From Avena insularis (taxonomy: Eukaryota; Streptophyta; Magnoliopsida; Poales; Poaceae), in NCBI GenBank assembly GCA_023614405.1, contig CM042687.1:239036292-239100291 (forward strand): a DNA stretch of 64,000 nt, read 5' to 3'. A program made the translations under genes and the position numbers. Below, in pieces: positions 38,308-50,387 of this stretch (the stretch's first letter is position 1; every line of letters starts with the position of its first letter). The notes beneath the pieces were generated by a model that was not told where the DNA came from, made no database searches, and worked only from the letters and a program-made list of their open reading frames with translations.

Positions 38308-41300
38308 TGTCACATCCCAAGATTTTCCAAATCTTGTTATGTGAAAAATAAATGAATAAAATAAAACTTTGTTGATTTTTAGGGTGAGAAGAAACTTTTT
38401 GATTCCAATTGGAAACCTTCAAACCTATTTGATCAAACAAATCCTAAAGGGATTTGAAAAGATAAACAATTAATAAAGAAAATATTAAATATGTGAAAGT
38501 ACTTTTTTGGATCCTTTAATAAAAAGATTTGGTTTTGAAATGAAAAGGTAGAAATGTAAATAAGGATTATTTTATAGAGCCAAATTAAACCTTGGCCAAC
38601 ATTTTGAAATAAAATGTTTGCTTTGATTAAAAAAGAGTAAAGGTTTATTTAAATAAAATAATGAGAGTTTATTAATAAACCAATTTCATTAAAGTAAAGG
38701 TTTTTCCCATTTTAATTAAAAAACATCAAAACTTCTTAAAATTATTTTAAACAAGTTTTCCAAGTATTCTATAATTTCAAATAAAACCTATTGATTTGGT
38801 TTTGATAATATTTAGATTTCAAATGGAGTTTCAAATAAATCAAATCCTATTTGATTTAATAACTAAGGACTATTTTATTTAATTAATAAATGGATCCTAA
38901 AAAGAATAAAAATATTATTTTGTTTTGGACTTTGAGTTGTGTTGTTAAACAGAACTAAACACAATACAAAGTTTGGTGGAAGTTTGATTTGATTTGGTTG
39001 TTTGAATTGTTGTTTGAAATTCAAAACAGAAAATCAATTAGAAAAAGAAAAAGGTTACTGAATAAAAAAATGAATCAAACCTGATCCAACCCTTCTGGCC
39101 CAGCAAGCCCAGCTCCAGCCCAACTAACCCCCCCCACGCGCGAATTGTTTTCCATCGAAAAACCCACCCGCGTAGACACCGACGAGTGGACCCCTCTCCC
39201 TCTCTCCCTTCTCGCTGACAAGCATGTCCCACAGAGCCACCTCAGCGTCGTCTTCCCCCTGATCACGTCGCCCTGCCGTTGCTGCCATTACTCCGGCGAT
39301 CAATTCGTGTTAACAGCGGCCATTACTCCACCCCGCGACCATGCTGTCTTAAAATCCCTCGCCTCCTCTCTGATTCCCCTCAGACCCCGCATCCCCTCTG
39401 CCTCCAGGCTGCGACAATTTCGCCTTGCATTGCCACTGTCTCCGGCGAGTTCCGCAAGAAATTCAAGCCAGTAGACACCGCCCCTTGCCTCCTCGACCAA
39501 GCTCACACACTCCCCAGACCTAGGCGCACCTCCCCGTAGCATTAGCTCGCCCGCGCGCGTTCCCTAGCGTTGGCAAGGACGACCTCAACTCGCCACCGCC
39601 GTCTGTCTCGCCTCCGACGAGCTTTCCTGGTAAGAGCCGACCACCCCGAGCCTTCCTATTGATACTCCTATGATCCCTAGTGTTGTACGCATCTGACCGT
39701 GCCTTTGTTTTGCTTTGGGGTGAACCACAACGTCGCCCCCGTCATCAAACAGAACCCCCTGCCGCTCGCAGCTACTCCGACGAGCGATTAACAGCAACCC
39801 TGTGCGCCCCTCGAGTAGCCGACCCCACCTCGAGCTTCAGCAAGTCTCTGTGAGCCTGGTAAGCCTCGCCAACCTCTTCCTCGCTTCCTCTAGCACCAGC
39901 TCCGCCGTAGCCAGACACGCCGCCGCCGTCTGCCGCCGCGCAGCGCCACCAGTTCCTGGTAGCCTCGCCGTAGCCGTTAGATCTTGATCGTCTGGCTGTG
40001 ATAGAACGTAGACGAAGGGGTATCGTGTGCCTCTGCGCCACTCGATCTTAGTTAGATCCAACGATCCAGCGAGCTCGATCCGACCGAACCGGTATCAGCC
40101 AATAGCAAGCCGCCGCGTGGCACTAGTTGATTTAAAACAGATTTTTGAATTAGATTGATATGCAAATTTGTAAACCTTATAACTTTTGATCCACACGTCC
40201 AAAATTTGCAAATTTTATATCAATGGAATCAGTGGAACAAGACCTAGCCAACCATGCACCTTGTTTAGTAAAAAGTTTCTGTTAAATTGTTTGTTTTTGC
40301 AGAAACTTGTGTATGCTTGTTTAGGATATAAAATTATTTCAAAATGATTTTGGGGATGAAATCTTTGCAAAATGGTTTGTTGTGAACTTACTGACCCTAG
40401 AAAACAACTCATGGATTCAAAAAAATGAATTTTGTGAAGTTTAGGAATAAAAACTTGAATTAGCTCTTTTCTAGTCAAATAAAAATATTGATTTTGCTAT
40501 AGAAATGATTTTTGAATAAAACCTTTGGAAAATGTTTTGGTTCAAACCTACTGACCCTAAACACCAAGTTTTGTGAATTAACAACTTATTTGGTGAACAA
40601 TATAAAATTGTTGCTTTGCTAAAAGCATTTTTCACCACATGAAATAATGATTTGATTTAAGAAATGGCTTATAGATAAAACCCTTTTGCAAATGGTTTTG
40701 CCACTTTGGAAAATGACCACTTTGAGCCTTGCAATGTTTAGAGCCTAGTAGAAACCACTTTTGCAAATAAAACTATCTTTTGCATGCTTGCATGCATGAC
40801 TTGGTTTCTATTATTTTATGTGTGATTAATTTGTTTGATTATTGTTTGGAATGCTAGTTGAATTTGTGTTTGCTTGATTGACTTGTAGTGAAGTTAGAAG
40901 AGTGTGAGATTAGCAAGATCAAGAAGTGAACCAACATTCCTACCAAAAAGGCAAGTGACACTATCATCGAAGTCCTACTATTTTCATTACACTTAGTGGA
41001 TTTTGAAACATGCATGATAAGGACTACTATATTTTGCTATGCTAAATCCTAATAGGATACCCTTATATATTCCTTAGTGAAAACAATGTAGTTGTAAAAT
41101 GCTTAGCCATGCTATATATATTGAGAAGAGGTACATGTTGAGATTTATAAAGTTGGGAAAATACTTATGTTTTATATAATAAAACAAGTACTCAATGAAC
41201 CACCTGGGTGGACAAGGATACTCAAGTTTTGGACAAGGTGGCAACAAAATGAACCATGTTTATATGGCAATCTCTTTTTTTGTGCACTAGAAGAAAACCA

Positions 41301-42119
41301 CCCAGGGACTTAGAGATTGAACATGTTTCTCGTACAGTGGCTTCCGTGTACAGCCACATGCTAAATGGGCACTGGCTTAGTCAACTACATTGGGAAGACC
41401 CATGCATTGGCCTCTTCAGGTTAACTAGAATGAGGGAACTTGGAACCCTACATTGGTGCCTGAAGACAAGCTAGCATAGTGTATTGGGAGGACCCTATGG
41501 GAAGACTTCGTCACATTCTCAATCTGCCAGTACTCCATCTTGGTGAGTACTTATCCAGCGGCCACTGGTGGCAACAAGATGAAATTGTGTCATGTGGGTA
41601 AAGTGTACAACTTCTGCAGAAGATAAAAACCTAAGTACTTAGCCGTGTCCCCGGTTATGGACAATACTGAGCAACTAAGGCCTGAAGCTATGGGAAATCT
41701 CGACATTCCAATTTCTAAAAGTAAAACTGGAAAGTGACAACAAAAGACTTGAAGCACTTGGGGTGTACCAAGGAGCTCAGTAATATTTTGACAAAGACTT
41801 GAAGCACTTGGGGATTTACCAAGGAGCTCAGAAAGATTTGACAGAAGATCAAAACTATTTTGAAAAGATAGGATAAATTATTGCTTTCTGCAAATGAGCC
41901 AAAACCCTACTTAGCCAAATATGCATGTAATGATAGGATCCACTTATTAGGATAAATTATTGCTTTCTATAATAAAATTATGTTATTCCTGGTTATAAAG
42001 TTGTATTATGACCTTTGTTTCTTGATATTACATCTTAACTGTGGATGCTAGCTATTGATCCAGGGACTAGCATTGTAAACACAGGGATCTCTACCTTATT
42101 AAAGGTTGGGACCTCTACA
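38308..42119 (+). mobile_element. solo LTR, TGTCACATCCC...CTCTACA, nested in element A
   Basis: It starts TGTCACATCC, ends CCTCTACA, and lies between ataat (38303-38307) and ataac (42120-42124). The same site without insertion exists in element C at about 51381-51396, reading acataactccatgg, so the true duplication is ataac with one later change. The GC-rich block at 39080-40100 and the A+T-rich 3' part are typical of gypsy LTRs. Several ORFs of 60-110 codons in the GC block are not genes. Confidence 0.92.
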
Positions 42120-42124
42120 ATAAC

Positions 42125-44005
42125 TCCATGGACTTACAATCTCACCTTTTATTTCACACCGACGACATCCATAAACAAAAGAGCATGATATCAATTGTGT
42201 ACAATGTACAAGTGCAATGTTGAAAGCGTTCCCCGTGACAGCACGGTTCTGCTAATTCCAATGTATAAGTGCAAGCATATACAACATAGATGACACAATG
42301 GTTCATTTTATTAGGGGCAAGAAATATAAAGTGTGCCATCAACTTCGTGAGAGCTTTAATCACTAAGTTTTCACATAACAAAATACTTTTTAATTGGAAG
42401 ATAGATGAAAACAAGAATATACTTGGAATGGTGCAACTCACCATGCATAGGAATTTATAGTGGACACTTTGCAATAACTTGGTTTCTTGGGAGTTAGATG
42501 CATGAGTAGAGCTTACTCATACAAGTGGAGGCTAGCAAAAGACTGGGAGCGACCAACTAAGAGAGCAATAATGTCCATAATCATGCAGAGCGACAAAACA
42601 TTACTAATCAAAGCATAAAGTGGTACTACAAGTCAAGGACTAAATGATCATAGAGGTTATGGTGACTTGTTCATAGTCATAACATGGTGTGAGCATGTGC
42701 CAAGTCAACCCAAACAAAGCATCAAAGGAGAATACCACAATACTATGCTTTTGTATGCTAAAACAATGCATGATTCCTACAAGGCACACTAAGAAATCCT
42801 AATTGTTTGAAACAAGTCATGCTACAGCAATAATCACTAAGCATAAGGTCAAAGAAACATCTAACATGACATGATAAATTCTAAGCCACAGTCAAAGCAA
42901 GCTCCCTTTTGTACCACTTAAGCATGAAGCTTCCTACTCTTTTCCAACACCAATCAACTTATTTAAAACAACTCACAAAGATAATAATCAATAAAGATCA
43001 GTGAGCTTGTCTCGCAAATCCACAAAGAAGAACTAAAAAGTTCTAATCTGAAAGCACAAGAAAACTAAGGCTAAACTCAGTGCTAGCAAAAGTGAACACT
43101 CACAAAACAATAAGAATGAAAACTAGAGTGTTCTAGGCAATGAAAATGGAGCGTGTCTCTCTCCAAAAGAAGTGTGATATGATCAACCAACTTATTGCAG
43201 CAAGCAAATCAAAATAAAACTAAAAACAAAAACAAAGATGCTCCAAGAACAACACAACAGTGCATGAACTAATAAAAACGAAGTGTCTAGAAAGACCTGA
43301 GATTTTTATGATGAAGAAGGGGATGCCTTGGGCATCCCCAAGCTTTGACGCTTGTACCTGTTGGATATTTCTTGGGGTGACACCGGGGTGGCATCCCCAA
43401 GCTTGAGCTTTTTTCTATTCTTCATCTCATTACATCATTCTCTCTCTACACCTAAAATTTTTCCTTCATACAAAACTTCACACAATCTTCATTATCAACA
43501 TTAATGTATTCAAAAGATAATAGGCCTTTAGGTTTAGCTTAGAACAGAAAAACTTTCACTAAAAACACAAGCTACTGTAGCAATTCCCTCAAAATCTCAA
43601 TTTTCCAAAAAGAACCCAAAAAGGAATCAATAAGAAGCAAATGCAAATAATGGTAGAAATCTGTCAAAACAGACCAGCATGTAGAAACCGATTTTTTCTA
43701 AGACCTTATGTTGCTCAAATAAAAAAGTGTTGAACTAAAGAAAGTTATATAACATACCGGGGGATTTATTCATAAAATATTATCTCAATCGGACTTACAG
43801 AGATTCCTCACGAATTTATATGGTGAGAACAAAAATCTGTTTCGGGACAGCAACTCCCCAAATCTTACTTCCCTCTCATTAGAAGTCATTCTTGGCACAA
43901 AAAGCAAACAAAAAGGATAAGGAGAGGTTATTACTGAAGTAATAACTTCCAAGACTCAAGAAAACTCTTGGGTTATATCCCAACAAGTACTTTTCTTTAA
44001 CGCCT
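42125..44005 (-). other. non-coding internal region of element A
   Basis: No ORF with recognisable content. It is closely similar to 51390-53100 in element C over most of its length, apart from short unmatched patches. It includes two internal copies of the polypurine motif (43319-43345 and 43391-43404). Confidence 0.75.
43319..43339 (-). other. internal polypurine-like palindrome (element A)
   Basis: A 9-bp inverted repeat, GGGGATGCC and its complement, separated by three bases. Read on the minus strand with the adjoining AAGCTT it equals the element's 3' polypurine tract AAGCTTGGGGATGC. A second plain copy lies at 43391-43404. The counterpart in element C is at 52393-52413. Confidence 0.75.
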
Positions 44006-44809
44006 TTAAGTTAGGCTTGATAGTTTGAGAAGATGCTCCCATAAGAAATATGATTTGAAATAAAAGAGAGGATAAAGAAGAAAATTCAAAACACATTTAA
44101 GTCTAACCCACTTCCTATGTATAGGAATATTGTAAACAAAAAAGTCATGAAAGCACAAAGCAACAAGCATATGAAAGCAAAACAAGTGCAACTTCAAGAT
44201 TTTCAACATAAAGAGGGGAAACTTAATATTTTTGAGATGCATAAGACCATGTTTCCCTCTCTCATAATAACTTTCAGTAGCATCATGAATAAAATTAACA
44301 ATATAAGTTTCACATAAAACATTCTTATCATGAGCCACATGCATAAAATAATTATTACTCTCCACATAAGCATAGTCATTCTTATTAATTGTAGTGGGAG
44401 AAAATTCAACAAAATAACTATCATTACTATTCTCATCACCATAATCATCAAATATAGGAGGCATATTGTAATCACAATTAACTTCCTCCTCAATAGTAGG
44501 TGGACTGTAAATATCATACTCATCATTGTAATCATCATATATTGGAGGTTTGGTATCATCATAAGCAATAGAATAGCTATCTTCCAAAGCTGGGGGACTA
44601 AAATGATCATTTTCATCAAAACTAGCTTACCCAAGCTTAGACATTTCTATAGCATTAGCAATAATGGTGTCCAAATAGTTCATACTAATAACATTGTTAT
44701 TAGCATGCAAATAAAGCTCCATAGGTTTTTTAATTTTCTCTTCAAACACTTCATGTCCTAACTCAAGATAAACACTATAAAGCTCTCTAATTTTGTTATT
44801 GTTTTCCAT
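44006..44809 (-). pseudogene. acidic ORF of unknown function in gag position (element A)
   Basis: One minus-strand frame of about 267 codons from ATG at 44809 with a single in-frame stop at 44627-44629. The N-terminus is mixed (MENNNKIRELYSVYLELG). The middle is very acidic with DDY/DEY clusters, and the C-terminus is hydrophobic and aromatic with the motif YNIPIHRKWVRLK. It starts about 200 bp after the LTR, where gag normally lies, but shows no gag, zinc knuckle or protease. The HRK motif recurs in the ORF of element D. Comparable ORFs occur in grass non-autonomous gypsy elements; the function is unknown. Confidence 0.7.
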
Positions 44810-44919
44810 TAAGCCTAACTAGTGAAAACAAGAAACAAAAAGACAAAATTGCAGAATCTAAAGGAAATAACTTCGAGCACTCACACCGGAGGATGTGAGT
44901 ACCTTTTACCTTACCTCCT

Positions 44920-45006
44920 CAACGGCGCCAGAAAATAGCTTTAAACTGCTTGTCGTGTGTCTAACGTGTGAGTGCCTTTGACCTTTTCTCCCCGGCAATG
45001 GCGCCA
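44920..45006 (-). other. duplicated tRNA-Asp primer-binding motif (element A)
   Basis: CCCCGGCAATGGCGCCA at 44990-45006, ten bases from the LTR, matches the 3' end of plant tRNA-Asp with one change. A second copy, CAACGGCGCCAGAAAATAGCT, stands at 44920-44940, 76 bp further into the element. The proximal copy is the expected primer site. Confidence 0.85.
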
Positions 45007-45016
45007 GAAAATAGCT

Positions 45017-46518
45017 TGATGTCTACACACTTCTGTTCTTGTAGAAAGTTTTTGGGCCTCCAAGTGCAGAGGTTTGTAGAACAGCAGCAAGTTTCCCTTA
45101 AGTAGATCACCCAAGGTTTATTGAACTCAGGGAGGAAGTGGTCAAAGGTATCCCTCTCAAGTAACCCTGCAATCAAGATACAAGAAGTCTCTTGTGTCCC
45201 CAACACACGTAATACACTTGTCAGGTGTATAGGTGCACTAGTTCAGCGAAGAGATAGTGAAATACAAGTGGTAATGGTGCCAGAAAAGAGCTCCTGACTT
45301 GTTGTTGACGTGGGAGAGACTAAAGGCAAACTGAAATAAAGATGGAAGCAAGCAAACATGCAACAGATCTAGTTGTGGATGGTGTTTCAATGTTTAGAAA
45401 CAAGGCCTAGGGATCATACTTTCACTAGTGAACACTCTCTCATATAAACATCTTCTCTTAATGATACTACTCTTAACTACTCTCTGGTTCGACACTCTAA
45501 TCCATGGTAGGGCTATAACAGCACTCCTCAAAGTCTGCCTTCCCCAATCTAGATAACCCCACACTGTCACCTTGAGCGCTAGATGGTTCCAACAAATACC
45601 ACAATTTCATAGAGACATCCAACTCAAAATATAACTCATAATAAATATATATATGTAACCTAGCTTAAGTTCCACACATGGTGTACACGCTGTCACTTTC
45701 ACACACGTGGGGAAAATCATAGATCTTCTAAAGCACAATGAGTATTTATGTAGACTCTAGCCTAAGTGCCCCATGGTGTGCACACTGTCACTTTCACACA
45801 CATGGGGAGAGCAGAGATCTATTGAAGCACTTGAGTAGCAAGGTAGATCTAATTGATTACAAAGCTCATGACCATAATCATGCATAGGGAGAGAGATGAA
45901 CACATAGCTACCGGTAGAGCCCTTAGCCTCGAGGAAGAACTACTCCCACCTCATCATGGGAATCAACAATGGTGATGGAGATGGTGGTGGAGATCGATGG
46001 GGATGGCTCCGGGGGCAATTCCCCGTCCCGGCAGGGTGCCGGAACAGAGACTTTCTGTCCCCCGAATCTCCCCTTCGGTGGCGGCGGCGCAGCAGAACTT
46101 TTCGTGGCTTTTTGGTCGATGATTTAGGGTTTTTGGGTCGGAGGCTTCTTATAGGCGAAGAAGGCAAGGTCGATAGAGGGCCAGGGGGGCCACACCCCCT
46201 GTAGGTGCCACCAGGGCTGGCCCACGCCTGGGGGTGCGGCCACCCTGGTGCCCTACTCCGTCTCTGCTTTGTGGTTCCGTGTTGGTCCAGGAAAAATAAT
46301 GACTTTTGATTTTGTCCCGTCCAATTCCGAGAATATTGATTTTCTGCCTTTCTGGAACCAAAAACAGAAGAAAACAGGCAATTGTCACTGTGGCATCTTG
46401 TTAATAGGTTAGTACCAGAAAGTGTATAAAATACCTCAAAGTGTAGATAAAACATAAGACAAATGATATAAAAGAAGCATGGAGCATCAAAAATTATAGA
46501 TACGTTTCCGACATATCA
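45017..46518 (-). repeat. 5' LTR of element A (minus orientation)
   Basis: On the minus strand it starts TGATATGTCGGAAACGTATC and ends GTAGACATCA; the length is 1502 bp. A TATA-like CTTATA on the plus strand near 46149 (TATAAG on the minus strand) precedes a GC-rich leader, supporting minus orientation. It shares its first 230 bp (minus strand) with the LTR of element C. Confidence 0.9.
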
Positions 46519-46905
46519 ACCTTGTGAAGGCTTTCTCCTGGGCGATTCTTCAAGTTTGTGATCATACGTCTTTCTTTGTGAATTTTACTTTTTGGATAAA
46601 ATATGGACAAAAGGCGGCGAATAATTTCTCCCAAGTATTAATTATATCTATGGAACATGCTTTAAACCAAGTGTGAGAGTTATCGCAAAGATTTTGACTA
46701 AATAACTTTAAATAAGTCCACATGAGTGTACAGGTCTTCCGTACCATCTCATGAAAACCTTTTTTAATGTAACAATTCAACTAGAATGGGGTTAATCTCG
46801 TATCCCTCAGGATTTTTGTATCGTATCACTCTCATGAAAGCATTCATGCGTGGACTAGAATTACTAATTGTGTCAAGATGGATATAATGTTCGTATCCTT
46901 CCATG
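46519..46905 (-). pseudogene. gypsy gag, N-terminal half (element G)
   Basis: Translation from ATG at 46905 gives MEGYEHYIHLDTI and, after a frameshift near 46770, LFSQNLCDNSHTWFKACSID and INTWEKLFAAFCPYFIQK, the classic retrotrans_gag pattern around the WF/W motif. It ends RIAQEKAF at the acctt duplication and continues at 37319. Small shifts and stops show decay. Confidence 0.75.
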
Positions 46906-46985
46906 GTGGTTGCCTAAAACTTGTAGAAAATGTTAGCACAATAACAATAATTTAATAGAAAAAAATAAATACAAAGAGCGTTGAG

Positions 46986-47004
46986 CTCCCCTACAACTGA
47001 GCAA
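46986..47004 (-). other. degenerate tRNA-Asp primer site of element G
   Basis: On the minus strand this 19-base site agrees with the tRNA-Asp primer complement at about 14 of 19 positions and lies ten bases after the LTR end, where a primer site is expected. Confidence 0.5.
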
Positions 47005-47014
47005 GAAAATAGCT

Positions 47015-47502
47015 TGATGTATGCAAGTGCACATATCATTTGTAGCTAGTTAAAAAATAAGAGTATCGAATCGACAAAGAGCTACTAGTTATGATCTTAA
47101 GAATCCTTTGCTACTAGTAACCAAAGAGTGCCACATGTTATCTTTAATTTCTAGCTTGGGTGTGCATGTGAAATTGTTTGAGAGTGGTTGTGTGAACAAA
47201 ATAATATTAAACTAATTAAACAGAACAAGAATTCACGATGTAAAGTGATCGAAACTGCAAGAGGTATAAAGTGTTCTTAGGGAGTATTGAATCCACCACT
47301 AGGAAATGTATTAATTATGATTGGGATAATCTATGTTTTCTTCATGAGTATGTATGGGAGGATCTCCAAATTAGATGATTAAAGATAATCCATATTTTAT
47401 TTCATCCCTCATAACCACATTAGTAATATTAGGCAAGTCGCCCGCAATTCTCTGCTATTAAGGGTTAACCCCATGGTTACGGATCAAGATCTGTGAGTCC
47501 CT
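47015..47502 (-). repeat. partial 5' LTR of element G, cut by element D
   Basis: The sequence starts TGATGTATGC on the plus strand (LTR end in minus orientation) next to the primer site, and is interrupted at 47503 by element D. The rest of this LTR lies to the right of D, outside the window. Confidence 0.55.
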
Positions 47503-48816
47503 TGATGAGTCCAATATTGATGCTTATTTCAGTATATAAATTATTCATATTCTCACTCATTATGATGCTACATCTATCTACAGCTATGCCTATTATGTAT
47601 GAATACTAGTTCTCCTTCATTTACACATGCACTTTGCATAACTAGTAGTTTTATTAGGATTTTATTACCTTTTCTTGTATTTGACTTGTGTGTAGGTGTT
47701 GTATTCGATTATGGATAAAGCAAGGCAAAAGGAACCAAGAAGATGCAATATGGAGGAGCTGCAGGCACTAGACTTCGCCATTTGAGAGGTGGAAAAAGTG
47801 GACTTTTTCCATAAACTCCAAATGAAGATCCAAGGCCATGGTGTTGTATCCCTCGTCCATACAAATCCAACAAGCCAAAGAACATCCAAATCGGAGTTTG
47901 TATGAAGACATGGCGGCCAAAATACGAAAGCATGCATCACCGATAACGACCAGTGGTACGGGTGTAGCCCGCCCGTACCACGGGTCTAGACGCACGAAAA
48001 CGGCTATTCTAGACGCGTTTCTTCATAGAAGCCATTCATGTTTGTTCCTAGACCTTCCTTAGGTCATAAGGAACGTATTGGGGCTATTGGGGGCACCCCT
48101 AACCCTATATAAAGAGGCAAGGAGACAAGGGAGAGGCCTCTCTCGCCACATACCTCCATGGCGGAGCCCTGTCGCCTTGGAAAATCCATAGCCTCCGCCT
48201 CCACAAGATCTCCACCATCACCATTTTTCAAGAAAATAAGGGACTTGAATCTTGAAGGCTTCAACACCGATCTACATCACCACCATCATCACCAACGTCT
48301 CCAACATCGATCCCCTTAGTCTACTTGGTTGTAATCCAAACCCTAGTGTGGATCTTCACTTCTATTCGATTGTACTCTCATATCCCATCCATATGATTGC
48401 CATGATGTTTATTGCCTTTATATGTGAGTAGTTCCTTTGTTCTTGGGAAGATGGAGAAACCCAAGCACTATTATGAATTTGCAATAAAGATGACCTATTC
48501 TTGTGTCTATATGACTTGCTGGTCTATGATTGATTTATGATTTGTGTTTGATCGCTCTCTTTTGATGGTATGTGAAGTCAACCACATACCATTTTCCCTC
48601 GGGACTAAAGTGAAGGAGAAATCCTTTGGACGTGCTTTGGGATCGTACCCAGAATGGCCCATGACAGATTTGGCACTGGATCATGAACTACGTGGTCAAA
48701 GGAGGAATAAAGAGGGACTCCCTGAGCTAATTACGATATCCACAAGGAAACCCTTAATTGCGGTGGTCTGTATGGGTGACTGCTCTCAAACATCATAGTG
48801 GTTATTTAGAGGTGAC
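47503..48816 (+). repeat. LTR1 of element D, first part
   Basis: Starts TGATGAGTCC like LTR2 at 63376. It contains a GTACGGG/CCCGTACC unit at about 47944-47990 and a TATA box TATATAAAG at 48106-48114, followed by a leader. It ends at the gtgac target duplication of element C and continues at 57902. Confidence 0.9.
48106..48114 (+). promoter_or_regulatory. TATA box of element D LTR1
   Basis: TATATAAAG about 600 bp into the LTR and shortly after the GTACGGG unit. LTR2 has lost it: the corresponding site at about 63964 reads CCTAAAGAGG. Confidence 0.6.
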
Positions 48817-50372
48817 TGATGGTGCGTGAAAGCTTCGTTGGGAGACCCCAAGAGGAAGGTATGATGAGCACAACAGCAAGTTTTCCCTCAGTAAGAAACC
48901 AAGGTTATCGAACCAGTAGGAGGAAGAAAACGACTCAAAGGTGTTGCTAGAAACTTGGAAACCTGCACAACACAAACTCAAGACTTTGCCCCAACGAACA
49001 GTGAGGTTGTCAATCTCACCGGTTTGCTGAAAACAAAGGATTAACTGTATGGTGTGGAAGTTAATAGTGGTTTGCAGAAAGGAAACAGTAACAGTGGAAG
49101 ATAAATCAATGGTAAAGATTGGAACGGGGTCCATAGTTCACTAGAGGTGTTCTCCTTTAAGATAAACAAACATGGCATACTGGGTAAACAAATTATAGCA
49201 GGGAAATTGACAGGACTGAGCAAGGCATAACAATGCAATACTAGACATTCATGATCCTATGAGATTCGGTTGGGCAATACAACAAGATACATAGACCGCC
49301 ATCCAACTGCATCTATGACTAGTAATCCACCTTTAGATTATCATCCAAACACCCTCCAGTATTAAGTTGCAAGCAATAGATAACTGCTTTAAGCAAAGTG
49401 TGTAAGGTAAACAATCCACTTGTTCCATGAACAAGAGACCATTGTTTTCTCCCTAGTGGAAACATCACGTCTACAACCTTAGAGATTTTTGTCACTTCCC
49501 TTAGATTAAATAGAGGCATGAACCCACTATCGAGCATAAATACCCCCTCTTGGAGTCACTAGCATCTACTTGGCCAAGATAGCTTCTAGAAACGGAGAGC
49601 ATGCAAGATCTCAAACAACACAGACATGATAGAATCAATAAAAAAACATTAATCAATCTGACATAGTAATCTCAATATCCATTGGATCCCCGCAAACACA
49701 ACATGCATGATTACAAATAGATGATCTTGATCATGAACGGAGCTCACAAGATCTAAACATGGTAGCACAAAGGAGGAGATACAGCCATCTAGCTCGTGGA
49801 CCCGTAGTCCAAGGTGGAACTACTCACACTTCATACCGGAGGCTGGCATGATGAAGAAGAAGGACTCCGGGATGATCTCCCCTCCGGCAGGGTGCCTGGA
49901 AGAGCTTTAGATCCCCCCGATCTAGGGACGATGGTGGCGGCGGCTACGGGCTGTTTCGTGGAATATTGATCGGGTGCTTAGGGTTTCTGTATCGGGGGGT
50001 CTTTATAGGCGAAGAGGCGAGGCAGGGGGCAGCCAGGGTGGCCGCACCCCCCAGGCACGGGCTAGGCCTAGCCGCGCGGCTAGGGGGTGTGGCCCCCTGG
50101 TGGCTCCCCTCCATCTCGTACTCCGACTTCATGTTCCCCACGGTAAAATATTGACTTTGGCTTTTGTCCCGTCCAATTCCGAGAATATTGATTTTCTGCC
50201 TTTTCTGGAACCAAAAACAGAAGAAAACAGGAAACTGGCACTGTGGCATCTTGTTAATAGGTTAGTACCAGAAAACATATAAAAACACCTCAAAGTGTAG
50301 ACAAAGCAAAGCAAAGTAGATACTAAACAAGCATGGAACATCAAAAATTATAGATACGTTTCTGACGTATCA
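48817..50372 (-). repeat. 3' LTR of element C (minus orientation)
   Basis: Plus-strand start TGATGGTGCG, end GACGTATCA; 1556 bp. Minus-strand TATAAAG at 50001-50007 is the likely TATA box. It is closely similar to 54004-57896 outside the nested H insertion. Confidence 0.92.
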
Positions 50373-50387
50373 AGCATCCCCAAGCTT
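50373..50387 (-). other. polypurine tract of element C
   Basis: The minus strand reads AAGCTTGGGGATGCT directly before the LTR start TGATACGTC. The same AAGCTTGGGGATGC occurs internally at 52393-52419. Confidence 0.88.

Larger units (their letters stand above)
37325..46518 (-). mobile_element. non-autonomous gypsy-like element A (minus strand)
   Basis: Bounded by a perfect duplication, acctt, at 37320-37324 and 46519-46523. It runs 5' LTR (46518 to 45017), duplicated primer motifs, an acidic ORF at 44809-44006, non-coding DNA, and a truncated 3' LTR (37815-37325). A 3.8-kb solo LTR is nested within it. The non-coding part is closely similar to that of element C (for example 42125-42480 versus 51390-51740), while the LTRs differ more. 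No protease, RT, RNase H or integrase is present. Confidence 0.9.
36935..47502 (-). mobile_element. gypsy element G (minus strand), fragmented host of elements A and D
   Basis: Reading right to left: an LTR end at 47015-47502, a degenerate tRNA-Asp primer site, a gag gene starting at 46905, then element A inserted in gag (duplication acctt), then gag again down to 36935. Element D is inserted into the LTR at 47503. Beyond gag, pol is not seen in the window, so G is either truncated here or decayed beyond recognition. Confidence 0.75.

Noticed and set aside
44203..44761. 143-codon ORFs on both strands, rich in I/M/L
   Set aside because: Alternative-frame shadows of the acidic ORF at 44006-44809.
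44920..45006. tRNA-Asp-like sequence as a tRNA gene
   Set aside because: Only the 3' terminal bases match, at the position expected for primer-binding sites; no cloverleaf is present.
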